Shown: positions 25,941-37,749, counted from the first letter of the stretch. The stretch: 64,000 nt of DNA from Roseomonas sp. KE2513 (GCF_016107305.1 NZ_RCVR01000004.1:124001-188000); one strand, 5' to 3'. Translations and numbers: made by a program. Notes: generated from the letters alone by a model not told the origin.

Positions 25941-27493
25941 TGGACGGCAGCACTGGACGCCACGACTTCCACCCCGAAGCCGCTGCTGCGGCGGCTGTGA
26001 AAGCGGCCCCTTGGCCTGCAACCGACGTGACGCCCGCAACGGCCGACACGCTCCCGGCGCCGCCCCTGCCGCTCGCGCTGTTCCCTGGCGCCTGGCCGGA
26101 CTGGATCGGACGTGCGGCAGAGGTGAGCGGCGCCCCGGCGGATTACGTCGCCTGCGCGCTGATCGCTGCTGCCGGGGCAATGATCGGCAACGCGCGGTGG
26201 GGCGAGCCGCGGCCGGGCTGGCGCGAGCCGCCGATCCTGAACGTGGCGCTGGTGGGCAACCCGTCCTCGGGCAAGAGCCCGGCCCTGTCATCCGTCACAA
26301 GCCCGCTCGGGCAGATGGAGGCGGAGGACAATGCCGACCTCGACGGAAGGTGCGCCGACCACCGCCGACTGAAGCAGGCTGCCAAGGAGCACCGCGCCTT
26401 GTGGGAAGCCGAGGTGAGGGCGGCGGTGAAGGGAGGCACGCCACCGCCCTCGGAACCGAAGGACGCGCGCGACCCCGAAGAACCCACGGCGCGGCGCTTC
26501 AAGACAAGCGACCCAACCCGCGAGGCGGTCCGCGACTTGGCCGCCGCTAACCCGCGCGGGCTGCTCCTGATCCGGGACGAGCTGGCTGGCTGGATTGCTG
26601 GCATGGACCGCTACGGGAGCGGTGGCGGCGGCGGTGCGGATCGCGCCTTCTATCTGGAAGCCTGGAACGGGGCCGAACACGTCGCGGACCGGGTAAAGGA
26701 CCGCGCGGAAGGGCGGCGTGGCGGCACGGTGATCCCGCACCTGACCGTCGGTATCCTGGGCGGCATCCAGCCCGACCGCGTGGCCTCCCTGTTGCTGTCC
26801 GGCGATGACGACGGGCTTGCGGCGCGCTTCCTCTACACTTGGCCCGACCCCGCGCCGATCAGCGACAATGACGTGCTTGCCGGCGACCTCTTCACGCTGG
26901 CCGCCCGTCGCCTGCGCGACCTCGACTGGAAAGGGCCGCATCCGGTGCTCCTACCCTTCACGGCACAGGCACGCGCTGACGTGCTCGCGTGGCGTCGTGA
27001 GGTGCGGGGCATGGAGGCAGGGGCGGGTGGCGCGTTCCTGTCATGGCTCGGGAAGCTACCGGGCTTTGGGGTGCGCCTTGCTGTCGTGTTCGCCCACTTG
27101 GCGTGGACCGGGATGGAAGGCGCGAGCGAACCGACCGAGGTGACGGAGGACGATACTGCCCGTGCCCTCGCCTTTCTTGCTGACTACGCCGTGCCCATGG
27201 CGCGGCGGGTGTTTGGGGAGGCCGCGTTGCCGCAGGCCGAGCGTGATGCCCGCACCCTCGCCCGCTGGTATCTGCGGCAGCCGGTGCCCCGACCCGAGAC
27301 GCTAAACGCTCGCGGCTTGCGGCGCATGGGGAATGGCCCTGGCCTGCCAAATGCGGAGCGGATCGGCGGGGCGCTCGCAGAACTTGCGGAACTCGGTTGG
27401 GTGCGGCCAGACCCCACCCGCGCCGGGGAGCACGCTGGCCGGAGCCGTGGCGATTGGCGGGTGAACCCCGGCTTACAGCGGTGGCGGAAGTGA
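25940..27493 (+). CDS. DUF3987 helicase-like ATPase
   Basis: 517 residues from ATG 25940, which overlaps the primase stop (TGATG). The P-loop VGNPSSGKSPAL (about residues 103-114) is followed by a Walker-B-like LLIRDELAGWIAGMDRY (about 212-228), both hallmarks of DUF3987 proteins, which sit beside primases in phages, plasmids and integrative elements and are thought to act as replicative helicases. Ends in a winged-helix-like tail (IGGALAELAELGWVRPD). Confidence 0.88.
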   Translation: MDGSTGRHDFHPEAAAAAAVKAAPWPATDVTPATADTLPAPPLPLALFPGAWPDWIGRAAEVSGAPADYVACALIAAAGAMIGNARWGEPRPGWREPPILNVALVGNPSSGKSPALSSVTSPLGQMEAEDNADLDGRCADHRRLKQAAKEHRALWEAEVRAAVKGGTPPPSEPKDARDPEEPTARRFKTSDPTREAVRDLAAANPRGLLLIRDELAGWIAGMDRYGSGGGGGADRAFYLEAWNGAEHVADRVKDRAEGRRGGTVIPHLTVGILGGIQPDRVASLLLSGDDDGLAARFLYTWPDPAPISDNDVLAGDLFTLAARRLRDLDWKGPHPVLLPFTAQARADVLAWRREVRGMEAGAGGAFLSWLGKLPGFGVRLAVVFAHLAWTGMEGASEPTEVTEDDTARALAFLADYAVPMARRVFGEAALPQAERDARTLARWYLRQPVPRPETLNARGLRRMGNGPGLPNAERIGGALAELAELGWVRPDPTRAGEHAGRSRGDWRVNPGLQRWRK

Positions 27494-27900
27494 CGGACTG
27501 GCGCGAGCGGGCGGCGCGGCTGCGTGGCGCCTCTGCGGCAGCCGCCCAAGGTTGGGCTGCTATTGGCACTAATGGCGCTTTTGGCATGGGGGTGGCGACA
27601 GCGGAGAGCACGGCTGACGATGTTGAACGAGTGGCGGTGGCAGAGCATTACGCCACCCCTTCTGACCCGCACGCTTACCACCCTAGCGACGTTGATCCTC
27701 TCCGAGACGGGCTGCTGATGGCGGCAACAACCCGCGCGCCAGCCTGGGCAGACCCAGCTGCAATCCCGTCTGCTGGCGCACGCTGCGGTTGCTGCGGTGG
27801 TGGGCGATGGTTGATGGAGATGGTTGATCCGAAGGGCTGGCGATGTGGGACCTGTCACCCCGCTGCGCCAAACCTTGTGGTGACCATGCGTCAGACTTGA
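27490..27900 (+). CDS. Small protein with a C-terminal Zn-ribbon-like motif
   Basis: 136 residues from GTG 27490, overlapping the DUF3987 stop by 4 bases (GTGA). The N-terminus is Ala-rich and helical; the C-terminus has CGCCGGGRWLMEM then WRCGTCHP, a pair of CxxC motifs like those closing many element-borne primase operons. Last gene of the coupled run. Function unknown, perhaps DNA binding. Confidence 0.65.
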   Translation: MTDWRERAARLRGASAAAAQGWAAIGTNGAFGMGVATAESTADDVERVAVAEHYATPSDPHAYHPSDVDPLRDGLLMAATTRAPAWADPAAIPSAGARCGCCGGGRWLMEMVDPKGWRCGTCHPAAPNLVVTMRQT

Positions 27901-27957
27901 TGGTCAGCCCTGACAGCAAGCCCCATGCAGCGGCGCGCGTCAGTGTTTCCACCCTTG

Positions 27958-28506
27958 TTACCCGCCACTGGCCACGAAAGGTCCTGATGTGAATTCGAAC
28001 CCAGCGCGGGTGCCGTTCACCCACCTGCATCGTGCGCGATAATTTGACCCGTCCTCTACCTTCAGGACACCAGCCTCCATGAAGGGTACGGGGTGAGAGG
28101 TCGCTACCTGAGCACCGCCCTCCGACAGGTCGACTATGGTGCAATCGACGAAAGAGTCTCCGAGAAGAAGCTGCGCGCTCAGATGAACCCAACGCCGAGG
28201 CCACCGGCGCCTCTCTTCGTAGGCGCGAGGGTTCTCAGGACTTTGTTCCTTTGGTCGAATTATTTTTTCTTGCCGACTGATTTCAGCTTCCAACACACAG
28301 GCGAAGCGAGCCCGATCCTTCGTTTTGTCGATAACAGATCCCGTCATAGGGGTCTCAGCGAGCACCTTCGCCATCTGCCACCGCAGGGTCCGAAGGACCT
28401 CCCCCAAATCCTGGTCATGTTCACGACGAGAGAGCAGCCTCCTCAGCGATTCGGAAACAACTGCTTGAAGAGGGTCTTCGCCCGGTGCGTCCAGCCCGTC
28501 CTTCAT
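27958..28506 (-). CDS. PilZ-domain protein, possible c-di-GMP receptor
   Basis: 182 residues from ATG 28506, chosen for its SD GAGGAAG; the frame is open to 28674. The N-terminal 95 residues are helical and charged. The C-terminal PilZ domain (about 98-175) has the Arg-rich RRRWPRRWVHL and the DLSEGGAQV motif matching (D/N)xSxxG, then CRWVNGTRAGFEF. Both c-di-GMP contact motifs are roughly present. Lies opposite in direction to the replication module; a link to polysaccharide cargo control is only a guess. Confidence 0.83.
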   Translation of the reverse strand: MKDGLDAPGEDPLQAVVSESLRRLLSRREHDQDLGEVLRTLRWQMAKVLAETPMTGSVIDKTKDRARFACVLEAEISRQEKIIRPKEQSPENPRAYEERRRWPRRWVHLSAQLLLGDSFVDCTIVDLSEGGAQVATSHPVPFMEAGVLKVEDGSNYRARCRWVNGTRAGFEFTSGPFVASGG

Positions 28507-28677
28507 GTCTTCCTCTCGGCTACCGCAATGGTCCGTTCCTAACGCAAAGGCCCTTGGAATGTCCTCCATCGGCATGCGCGGTAACATATGTTGGTGCCAC
28601 GTCGCCTGCGGCGACCCAGATAGGAATGATGTGTTTAGTCGACCGTCCAGAACATTAACAAATGAACAGGTCACCCA

Positions 28678-28851
28678 ATGCCGATCGATCCGGTTAGGAA
28701 CGCCACGGCAGTGAGTGGCAGTGACAAGAATCCGGAATCGTTCGTCAAAGCTGCTCAGGAACTAGCGGAATTTGCGCGGCTGCATGACCTCAGCACGGCC
28801 GACGCGCTGCTCACGGAACTCCTCGCAGTCCTGTTCGCCCCTAAGAAGTAG
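28678..28851 (+). CDS. Possible 57-residue protein
   Basis: ORF with a weak ribosome site (AGGTCACCCA before the ATG). The second half is an amphipathic Leu/Ala-rich helix (ELAEFARLHDLSTADALLTELLAVLF) that looks like real protein, similar to short helical island proteins. No motif known. It starts about 170 bases from the divergent PilZ start. Confidence 0.35.
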   Translation: MPIDPVRNATAVSGSDKNPESFVKAAQELAEFARLHDLSTADALLTELLAVLFAPKK

Positions 28852-29032
28852 CCGGTTTCGGACGGATTAGGAGGTGGTGCGTCTCAAGCGCACTAAGCCT
28901 CTCGGACCCACCGACGTGGGTGGCGGCGCAATTTCCCGAATAAGAGCTGCGCATGGACGCGTATCGTTTGAAGAATGTGGTGGCCGACGGCAGGCTTCTC
29001 CCCCGCTCACCAATGAACCATTCTGGTGTGAG

Positions 29033-29054
29033 TGTCCGGGCAATGTCCGGGCGG
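29033..29054 (+). repeat. Putative integrase arm-type site, right
   Basis: 22 bases identical to 13647-13668, again two tandem TGTCCGGGC cores, 42 bases inside the right att core. Found once near each island end, as expected for integrase or excisionase arm sites. Confidence 0.55.
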
Positions 29055-29096
29055 AGATTATGGCCGCGACCCCAATCAAGCCAGATATCCTATAGT

Positions 29097-29147
29097 TTCT
29101 TGGTGCGCCCGCTGGGGCTCGAACCCAGGACCCCAAGATTAAAAGTC
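29097..29147 (+). repeat. attR: repeat within the intact tRNA-Lys
   Basis: 51 bases identical to 13467-13517; after one mismatch the next two bases also match. Covers the 3' two thirds of the intact tRNA gene, so integration kept the tRNA functional. Confidence 0.93.
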
Positions 29148-29176
29148 TCGTGCTCTACCGACTGAGCTACAGGCGC
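29101..29176 (-). tRNA. tRNA-Lys (anticodon UUU)
   Basis: 76 nt fold as a full cloverleaf: acceptor GCGCCTG/CGGGCGC, D arm GCTC...GAGC, anticodon arm CGAGA-CTTTTAA-TCTTG giving UUU, T arm CTGGG-TTCGAGC-CCCAG, discriminator A and an encoded CCA. It is the attachment site of the island to its 3' side; the ClC gene would have been its original downstream neighbour. Confidence 0.97.
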
Positions 29177-29239
29177 GCGCCGCCGCTCCTATGGGAAGCG
29201 CGCGCCCCTGCTGTCAAGACAGCGTCAGCAATGCGCCGC

Positions 29240-29812
29240 TCAGGCGACGCCCGCCGGGCGCATCTTCACGATGCGATCAGGGTTCTGCACCTGGCCGTTG
29301 CTCCCGCTGCCGCGCTTGATCTTGTCCACGATCTCCATGCCCGCGGTTACCCGGCCCCAGATCGTGTACTGGCCGTCGAGGCTCGGATACGGTCCGAACA
29401 TGATGAAGAACTGGCTGTTCGCGCTATTCGGGTCGCCCGAGCGCGCCATGCCGCAGGTGCCGCGCAGGAAGCGCGCCTTGGCCGGAGGCGAGAACTCCGC
29501 GGGAACATTGGGAAGCTGGCTGCCACCCGTGCCCGTGCCCGTGGGGTCGCCGCCCTGGGCCATGAAGCCCTCGATCACGCGGTGGAAGGGCGTGTTGTCA
29601 TAGAAACCCTGCGCGGAGAGCGTCTTGATGCGCTCCACATGCTTCGGCGCGAGGTCCGGCCGCAGCTCGATCGTCACCCGCCCGTCCTTCAGGTCGAGAT
29701 AGAGGGTGTTGTCGGCATTGGCCTGGGCCTCGGCCTCATTGGTGGTGGCGTCGCTCATCATGGCTCCCGTGGCGGTGGCGATCGAAGTGGCGATCAGGGT
29801 CCGGCGCTGCAT
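29240..29812 (-). CDS. Cyclophilin-type peptidyl-prolyl cis-trans isomerase
   Basis: 190 residues from ATG 29812. The cyclophilin core shows FYDNTPFHRVIEGFMAQGGDPTGTGTGG and GMARSGDPNSANSQFFIMF, with the catalytic Arg in FHRV. The N-terminus is signal-like (MQRRTLIATSIATATGA... cleavage near EAQA), suggesting export; a start at 29758 (SD GGGAG) would make it cytoplasmic. Bacterial cyclophilins assist proline isomerisation. It follows coaD in the same direction. Confidence 0.93.
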   Translation of the reverse strand: MQRRTLIATSIATATGAMMSDATTNEAEAQANADNTLYLDLKDGRVTIELRPDLAPKHVERIKTLSAQGFYDNTPFHRVIEGFMAQGGDPTGTGTGGSQLPNVPAEFSPPAKARFLRGTCGMARSGDPNSANSQFFIMFGPYPSLDGQYTIWGRVTAGMEIVDKIKRGSGSNGQVQNPDRIVKMRPAGVA

Positions 29813-29852
29813 GGCCTTCGCTTCCCGGATGGTTTGGCTGTTGCGCCGCCCT

Positions 29853-30348
29853 TCAGGTGGGGCGGACGCGGGCGAGCGTGCGCTCATGCGTCAATTGGGG
29901 CACGAAGCTCGAAATGTCTCCCCCCAGGCGCGCGATCTCTTTCACGAAGCGCGAGGAGATGAACTGGTTAGTCTCGCTGGCCATGAGGAAGACCGTCTCG
30001 ACCCCAGGGTCCAGGCGCCGGTTCATTCCGGCCATCTGCACCTCGTAGTCGAAGTCCGATACGGCACGAAGACCACGCACGATCATGCCGGCGCCGTGCT
30101 CCCGCGCCAGCGTGACCAACAACCCCTCGAAGGGCACTACCTCGATTGTAGCGCCCGTGGCGGCCGCGATGCTGTCCGTCTCGGCCCGCACCAGCTCCAC
30201 CCGCTCCTCAATTGGGAAGATCGGGCCCTTGCCGGCATTCATGGCCACCCCGATCACCAGCCGGTCCAGCAGGCGCGCGGCCCGCTGGATCACGTCGATA
30301 TGCCCGTTCGTCACGGGGTCGAAGGTGCCGGGATAGACCCCGATCCGC

Positions 30349-30356
<8 letters not shown>
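29853..30356 (-). CDS. coaD: Phosphopantetheine adenylyltransferase
   Basis: 167 residues from ATG 30356, which overlaps the gyrA stop by 8 bases. Nucleotidyltransferase motif [18 protein letters not shown] (HxGH variant TNGH), [12 protein letters not shown] and the [10 protein letters not shown] segment that follows the second ATP-binding motif are all typical of CoaD. Catalyses the fourth step of CoA synthesis, 4'-phosphopantetheine to dephospho-CoA. Confidence 0.97.
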
Positions 30357-33117
<2,761 letters not shown>

Positions 33118-33161
33118 TTATCGGTATCCAGAAAGATCAGAGAGGGATCGCCCGAGGGCGC

Positions 33162-33719
33162 TCAAAACGGGATGTCGTCGTCGAGGTCAGCCTTTGGCGC
33201 GTCCCAGCCGCCACCACCGCCGCCGCCGCTGCGCGCCGGCTTGGAAGCCCCGCCCGAGGAGCCGCCGCGCCCGCCATAGCCGCCACCCGAGGAACCGCCG
33301 CCGTAGCCGCCGCGCTCGGCGCGGTCCCCGCCGTAGCCGCCGCCGGCCTCGTCGCCGCCGCCGCCCTGGCCGCGGCCGCCGATCAGCGTCAGCTCGCCCC
33401 GGAACTGGCGCAGCACGATCTCTGTCGAGTAGCGGTCCTGCCCGTCCTGACCCTGGTACTTCCGCGTCTCGATCTGGCCCTCAAGATAGACCTCGCTGCC
33501 CTTCTTCAGATAGCGCTCGGCGATCTCACCCAGCTTCTCGTTGAAGATGGCCACCTTGTGCCACTCCGTCCGCTCTTGCTGGTTACCCTCGCGGTCCTTG
33601 TAGCGCTCGCTCGTCGCAACGGTGAGGTTCACGACCTTGCCGCCGTTCTGGAAGTTGCGGACCTCCGGGTCCTTTCCCAGGCGCCCCAGGATGATCGCCT
33701 TGTTGACGCTGCCGGCCAT
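33162..33719 (-). CDS. ssb: Single-stranded DNA-binding protein
   Basis: 185 residues from ATG 33719 (MAGSVNKAIILGRLGKDPE). The OB fold covers about residues 1-110, followed by a long Gly-rich linker and the acidic tip DLDDDIPF that docks partner proteins. Divergent from uvrA, the classical alphaproteobacterial arrangement. A perfect 8-bp GGCCGGGC/GCCCGGCC hairpin lies in its 5' leader (33739-33756). Confidence 0.98.
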   Translation of the reverse strand: MAGSVNKAIILGRLGKDPEVRNFQNGGKVVNLTVATSERYKDREGNQQERTEWHKVAIFNEKLGEIAERYLKKGSEVYLEGQIETRKYQGQDGQDRYSTEIVLRQFRGELTLIGGRGQGGGGDEAGGGYGGDRAERGGYGGGSSGGGYGGRGGSSGGASKPARSGGGGGGGWDAPKADLDDDIPF

Positions 33720-33861
33720 TCTACCCACATCCTCGAAAGGCCGGGCGAGCCCGGCCGAAACCTTCTATGGACCCGGCGACCCGCGCCGCCACCGAATCCT
33801 TCAACATTCTCCGCAGCCGCAAAATCCCCTTGGGATTCGCATGCGGGCCGACGAAGCTACC

Positions 33862-33915
33862 CTCCGGGGGCCGGCGAGGCCACCCCTTAGGGGGTGACAA
33901 AGCCGGCCCCCGGAG
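33862..33915. repeat. Nested perfect palindrome between ssb and uvrA
   Basis: A 14-bp arm CTCCGGGGGCCGGC (33862-33875) pairs perfectly with 33902-33915; inside it a second hairpin CACCCC-TTAG-GGGGTG (33881-33896) can form. Too far from either gene end to be a normal terminator. It may be a REP-like mobile palindrome or a structured leader. Confidence 0.6.
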
Positions 33916-33963
33916 AGGCCTGGGCAGGGGCGCCCCCCGGCGACCCCTTCCCGTCACCATTAT

Positions 33964-36960
33964 ATGGTGGCACACACCCAAGAACACAATGCGAACAGAG
34001 GCCCCGTTCCCTTGCCCGACAGCCTGCCCGAGACCGCCTCGAACTTGACGGGCGCCAACCGCCTAGCCAACCGCGGCAGCCTGGAGATCGGCACCGGTGG
34101 CCATATCCGCATCCGGGGGGCCCGGCAGCACAACCTCAAGAACATCGACCTCGACCTCCCCAAAGGAACGCTGACGGTCATCACTGGCGTCTCGGGCTCG
34201 GGCAAGTCCTCCCTGGCTTTCGATACGATCTACGCCGAGGGCCAGCGCCGCTACGTCGAGAGCCTTTCGGCCTACGCCCGCCAGTTCCTCGAGCTCCAGC
34301 AGAAGCCGGACGTGGACAGCATCGAGGGCCTCTCCCCGGCCATCTCGATCGAGCAGAAGACCACCTCCCATAACCCTCGTTCCACCGTCGGCACGGTGAC
34401 GGAGATCGCGGACTACACCCGCCTCCTCTGGGCACGGGTCGGTATCCCCTACTCCCCTACGACCGGCCTGCCGATCGAGGCCCAGACGATCTCCCAGATG
34501 GTGGACCGGGTCATGGCCATGCCCGAGGGCACGCGCCTGCTCATCCTCGCCCCCGTCGCCCGCGGCAAGAAGGGCGAGTGGAAGAAGGAGTTGGCCGAGC
34601 TCCAGCGCCGCGGCTTCGAGCGGGTGAAGGTGAACGGGACCCTTTACCGGATCGAGGAGGTCCCCGCCCTCGACAAGAAGAAGAAGCACGACATCGAGGC
34701 CGTGGTGGACCGCGTCGTCGTGCGCGAGGGCGCTGGCCAGCGCCTGGCCGACAGCTTCGAGACAGCCCTCGGTCTCTCGGACGGCGTCGTCTACCTCGAG
34801 GGCGCCGATAACGGGGAGCGGACCGTCTTCTCCTCCCGCTTCGCCTGCCCGGAATCCGGCTTCACGATCGAGGAGATCGAGCCCCGCCTCTTCTCCTTCA
34901 ACTCCCCCCAGGGCGCCTGCCCCGCCTGCGACGGCCTGGGCAGCGAGACCTTCTTCGACGCTGCCCTGGTGGTGCCCGACGACGCCAAGTCCATCGCCGA
35001 AGGGGCCGTGGCCGCCTGGGCCGGCGGCGCCTCCTCCCCCTATTATGACCAGACGCTCGACAGCCTGGCCCGCCACTTCAAGGTCTCCACGAACACCCCT
35101 TGGGCGGACCTCGCCCGTCCCGTGCGCGACGCCATCCTCGAGGGCACGAAGGAGGTCATCACCCTCCGCTACAAGGACGGCCTGCGCGCTTACGAGGTAA
35201 AGAAGCCCTTCGAGGGCGTCATCCCTAACCTCGAGCGGCGCCTGCGCGAGACCGACAACCCCTGGATTCGGGAAGACCTCAGCCGCTATCAATCCCAGCG
35301 CCCCTGCCATGTCTGCAAGGGTGCCCGCCTGAAGCCGGAGGCCCTGGCCGTGAAGGTGGCCGGCCTCAACATCGCGGAATCCTCGGACCTCTCTATCCGC
35401 AAGGCCATGGAGTGGTTCGCCGGCGTCTATGACCAGCTCACCCCGCAGCGCCAGGAGATCGCCCGCCGCATCCTGCGCGAGATCAACGACCGCCTGCGCT
35501 TCCTCGTGGATGTGGGCCTCGACTACCTCACCCTCGCCCGCGGCAGCGCCACCCTCTCGGGCGGCGAGAGCCAGCGCATCCGCCTCGCCTCTCAGATCGG
35601 CAGCGGCCTGACGGGCGTGCTCTACGTGCTGGACGAGCCCTCTATCGGCCTGCATCAGCGCGATAACGAGCGCCTGCTCGGCACCCTCCGCCGCCTTCGC
35701 GACATCGGCAACACCGTGCTGGTGGTCGAGCACGACGAGGACGCCATCCGCGCCGCGGACTACCTCGTGGATATCGGCCCCACGGCCGGTAAGGGCGGCG
35801 GGAGCATCATCGCCCACGGCACGCCCGCGGAGGTCGCGGCCAATCCGGACAGCATCACCGGCGCCTACATGTCCGGTCGCCGCTCCATCCCCGTGCCGGA
35901 GACGCGTCGCGCGTCGGACCCCAAGCGCCAGCTCCGCGTGGTCGGCGCCAGCGGTAACAACCTCAAGAACGTCACGGCCAGCCTGCCCATCGGCACCTTC
36001 GCCTGCGTCACCGGTGTCTCCGGCGGCGGCAAGTCCACGCTAGTGATCGAGACGCTCTACAAGGCCGCCGCCCGCCGCCTAATGGGCGCCGGCACCGTTC
36101 CCGCCCCGCACGAGCGGCTGGAGGGGCTGGAGCACCTCGATAAGATCATTGACATCGACCAGTCGCCGATCGGCCGCACGCCCCGCTCCAACCCCGCGAC
36201 ATACACCGGCCTCTTCGCTCCCATCCGAGACTGGTTCGCGGAACTCCCGGACAGCCGCGCCCGCGGCTACAAGTCCGGCCGTTTCTCCTTCAACGTGAAG
36301 GGTGGCCGCTGCGAGGCCTGCGGCGGCGACGGCCTCCTCAAGATCGAGATGCACTTCCTGCCGGACGTCTACGTCACCTGCGACACCTGCAAGGGCAAGC
36401 GTTACAACCGCGAGACGCTGGAGGTGAAGTTCCGCGGCAAGTCCATCTCGGACGTGCTGGACATGACCGTGGACGAGGGACTGGAGTTCTTCTCCGCCGT
36501 CCCGGCCATCCGGGACAAGCTGAAGGTGCTGAGCGAAGTCGGCCTCGGCTACATCCATCTCGGCCAGCAGGCCACCACCCTCTCGGGCGGCGAGGCGCAG
36601 CGCATCAAGCTGGCCAAGGAACTCTCCCGCCGCGCCACTGGCCGTACCCTCTACATCCTCGACGAGCCGACCACCGGCCTGCACTTCGAGGATGTCCGCA
36701 AGCTGCTGGAAGTACTCCACGCCCTTGTCGCCCAGGGCAACACGGTCGTGGTGATCGAGCACAACCTGGAGGTGATCAAGACCGCCGACTGGCTGCTCGA
36801 CATGGGCCCGGAAGGCGGCGACGGCGGCGGCAGGATCGTGGCGGAGGGCACCCCGGAAGAGGTGGTGGCCAATCCGGAGAGCCATACCGGCCGCTTCCTC
36901 GCACCGCTTCTCGCGGGGCGCGCCGTCCCAGCACCGTCCAAGCGCCGCAAGCGGGCCTAG
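33964..36960 (+). CDS. uvrA: Excinuclease ABC subunit A
   Basis: 998 residues from ATG 33964. Two ABC ATPase modules: [13 protein letters not shown] (about 75) with [12 protein letters not shown] (about 531), and [10 protein letters not shown] (about 684) with [12 protein letters not shown] (about 872). Zinc sites include [17 protein letters not shown] and CEACGGDG...CDTCKGKRY. UvrA finds bulky DNA damage with UvrB. The 45-residue N-terminal extension is unusual, and a LexA-type box lies inside it, so the true start may be a TTG at 34012 or 34045. Confidence 0.98.
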   Translation: MVAHTQEHNANRGPVPLPDSLPETASNLTGANRLANRGSLEIGTGGHIRIRGARQHNLKNIDLDLPKGTLTVITGVSGSGKSSLAFDTIYAEGQRRYVESLSAYARQFLELQQKPDVDSIEGLSPAISIEQKTTSHNPRSTVGTVTEIADYTRLLWARVGIPYSPTTGLPIEAQTISQMVDRVMAMPEGTRLLILAPVARGKKGEWKKELAELQRRGFERVKVNGTLYRIEEVPALDKKKKHDIEAVVDRVVVREGAGQRLADSFETALGLSDGVVYLEGADNGERTVFSSRFACPESGFTIEEIEPRLFSFNSPQGACPACDGLGSETFFDAALVVPDDAKSIAEGAVAAWAGGASSPYYDQTLDSLARHFKVSTNTPWADLARPVRDAILEGTKEVITLRYKDGLRAYEVKKPFEGVIPNLERRLRETDNPWIREDLSRYQSQRPCHVCKGARLKPEALAVKVAGLNIAESSDLSIRKAMEWFAGVYDQLTPQRQEIARRILREINDRLRFLVDVGLDYLTLARGSATLSGGESQRIRLASQIGSGLTGVLYVLDEPSIGLHQRDNERLLGTLRRLRDIGNTVLVVEHDEDAIRAADYLVDIGPTAGKGGGSIIAHGTPAEVAANPDSITGAYMSGRRSIPVPETRRASDPKRQLRVVGASGNNLKNVTASLPIGTFACVTGVSGGGKSTLVIETLYKAAARRLMGAGTVPAPHERLEGLEHLDKIIDIDQSPIGRTPRSNPATYTGLFAPIRDWFAELPDSRARGYKSGRFSFNVKGGRCEACGGDGLLKIEMHFLPDVYVTCDTCKGKRYNRETLEVKFRGKSISDVLDMTVDEGLEFFSAVPAIRDKLKVLSEVGLGYIHLGQQATTLSGGEAQRIKLAKELSRRATGRTLYILDEPTTGLHFEDVRKLLEVLHALVAQGNTVVVIEHNLEVIKTADWLLDMGPEGGDGGGRIVAEGTPEEVVANPESHTGRFLAPLLAGRAVPAPSKRRKRA
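33982..33996. promoter_or_regulatory. Alphaproteobacterial-type LexA (SOS) box
   Basis: GAAC-N7-GAAC, the complement of the GTTC-N7-GTTC box known for alphaproteobacterial LexA. Lies in the ssb-uvrA region, a known LexA target in this class. It falls 18 bases after the first uvrA ATG, just where a repressor would block transcription if translation starts further down. Confidence 0.75.
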
Positions 36961-36966
36961 GGCGGC

Positions 36967-37749
36967 TCAGACCCGGCCGCGCCACCCCGCCCAGGTCACG
37001 GCGAGCCGGTCCCCCAGTCCGCGCGGGCCGGGCGCCTCTCCCGGCTGCCAACCGGGCGAGAGAACACTCCGCAGGTCCCGCCCGGCGAGCACGCCCGGGA
37101 GGGCCGCGGCCACCGCGCGGGCAGGGAGCGATGCCAGGGCCCTGCGCCCCGCTTCCAGCAGGTTGAGCCCGTCCCGCGCGAGCGCTCGCGCAGCCTCTGC
37201 CGGTTCCGCATGGGGCGGCAGGGGGTCGCGCTTCTGGGCGGCCAGCGCGGCGAGGCTCCGGAGCGTGCCGCCGATCCCGTAGGCCGTGCCGACCTGCCGC
37301 AGACCCGTCAGGAAGGGCTCGGTAACCCCGAGCACCCGCCCCATCTCAGCCGCCATTCCCCCCGCCGTGGCCCGCATCCGCTCCGCCAGCGGGACGGCCT
37401 CTTCCCCGACTTCCTCCATCTCGCGGCCCTCTACCATTTCTAGCAAGGCCTCGGGGTCCAGCCGGCCCTCGCGGATGGCGGCGGAAAGGGGGGATGCCAC
37501 CTCGTGCCGCCGCGGCGGGGCACCGGCGGCGGCCTCCTCCACCACCTCCCGCCACCATTGGAGGCGGATCATGGCCATCATCGGCTCCCGCGCCGCCTCC
37601 CTCGCGCGCGCCAATTCGTGGTTGAAGGCAATAAGGGTGAAGATCGTCTCGCGCTCCGCCGCTGGCGCGAAAAGCGCGCAGAGAAAGCGGTCGGGATCGT
37701 GCTGCCGGGCAAAACCGGCCAGGCCCGGCAGGTCGGGGTTGGGGTCCAT
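36967..37749 (-). CDS. Squalene/phytoene synthase-family protein (NDUFAF6-like)
   Basis: 260 residues from ATG 37749. The family helix is seen as FNHELARAREAAREPMMAMIRLQWWREVV (about 42-70), but the second Asp-rich motif of true synthases is degraded. This matches the group related to the mitochondrial complex I assembly factor NDUFAF6 rather than a carotenoid or hopanoid enzyme. No terpenoid genes are nearby. Convergent with uvrA, 6 bases apart. Confidence 0.82.
   Translation of the reverse strand: MDPNPDLPGLAGFARQHDPDRFLCALFAPAAERETIFTLIAFNHELARAREAAREPMMAMIRLQWWREVVEEAAAGAPPRRHEVASPLSAAIREGRLDPEALLEMVEGREMEEVGEEAVPLAERMRATAGGMAAEMGRVLGVTEPFLTGLRQVGTAYGIGGTLRSLAALAAQKRDPLPPHAEPAEAARALARDGLNLLEAGRRALASLPARAVAAALPGVLAGRDLRSVLSPGWQPGEAPGPRGLGDRLAVTWAGWRGRV

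Noticed and set aside
34063-35817. 584-codon minus-strand frame inside uvrA
   Set aside because: Antisense shadow of the UvrA ATPase gene.
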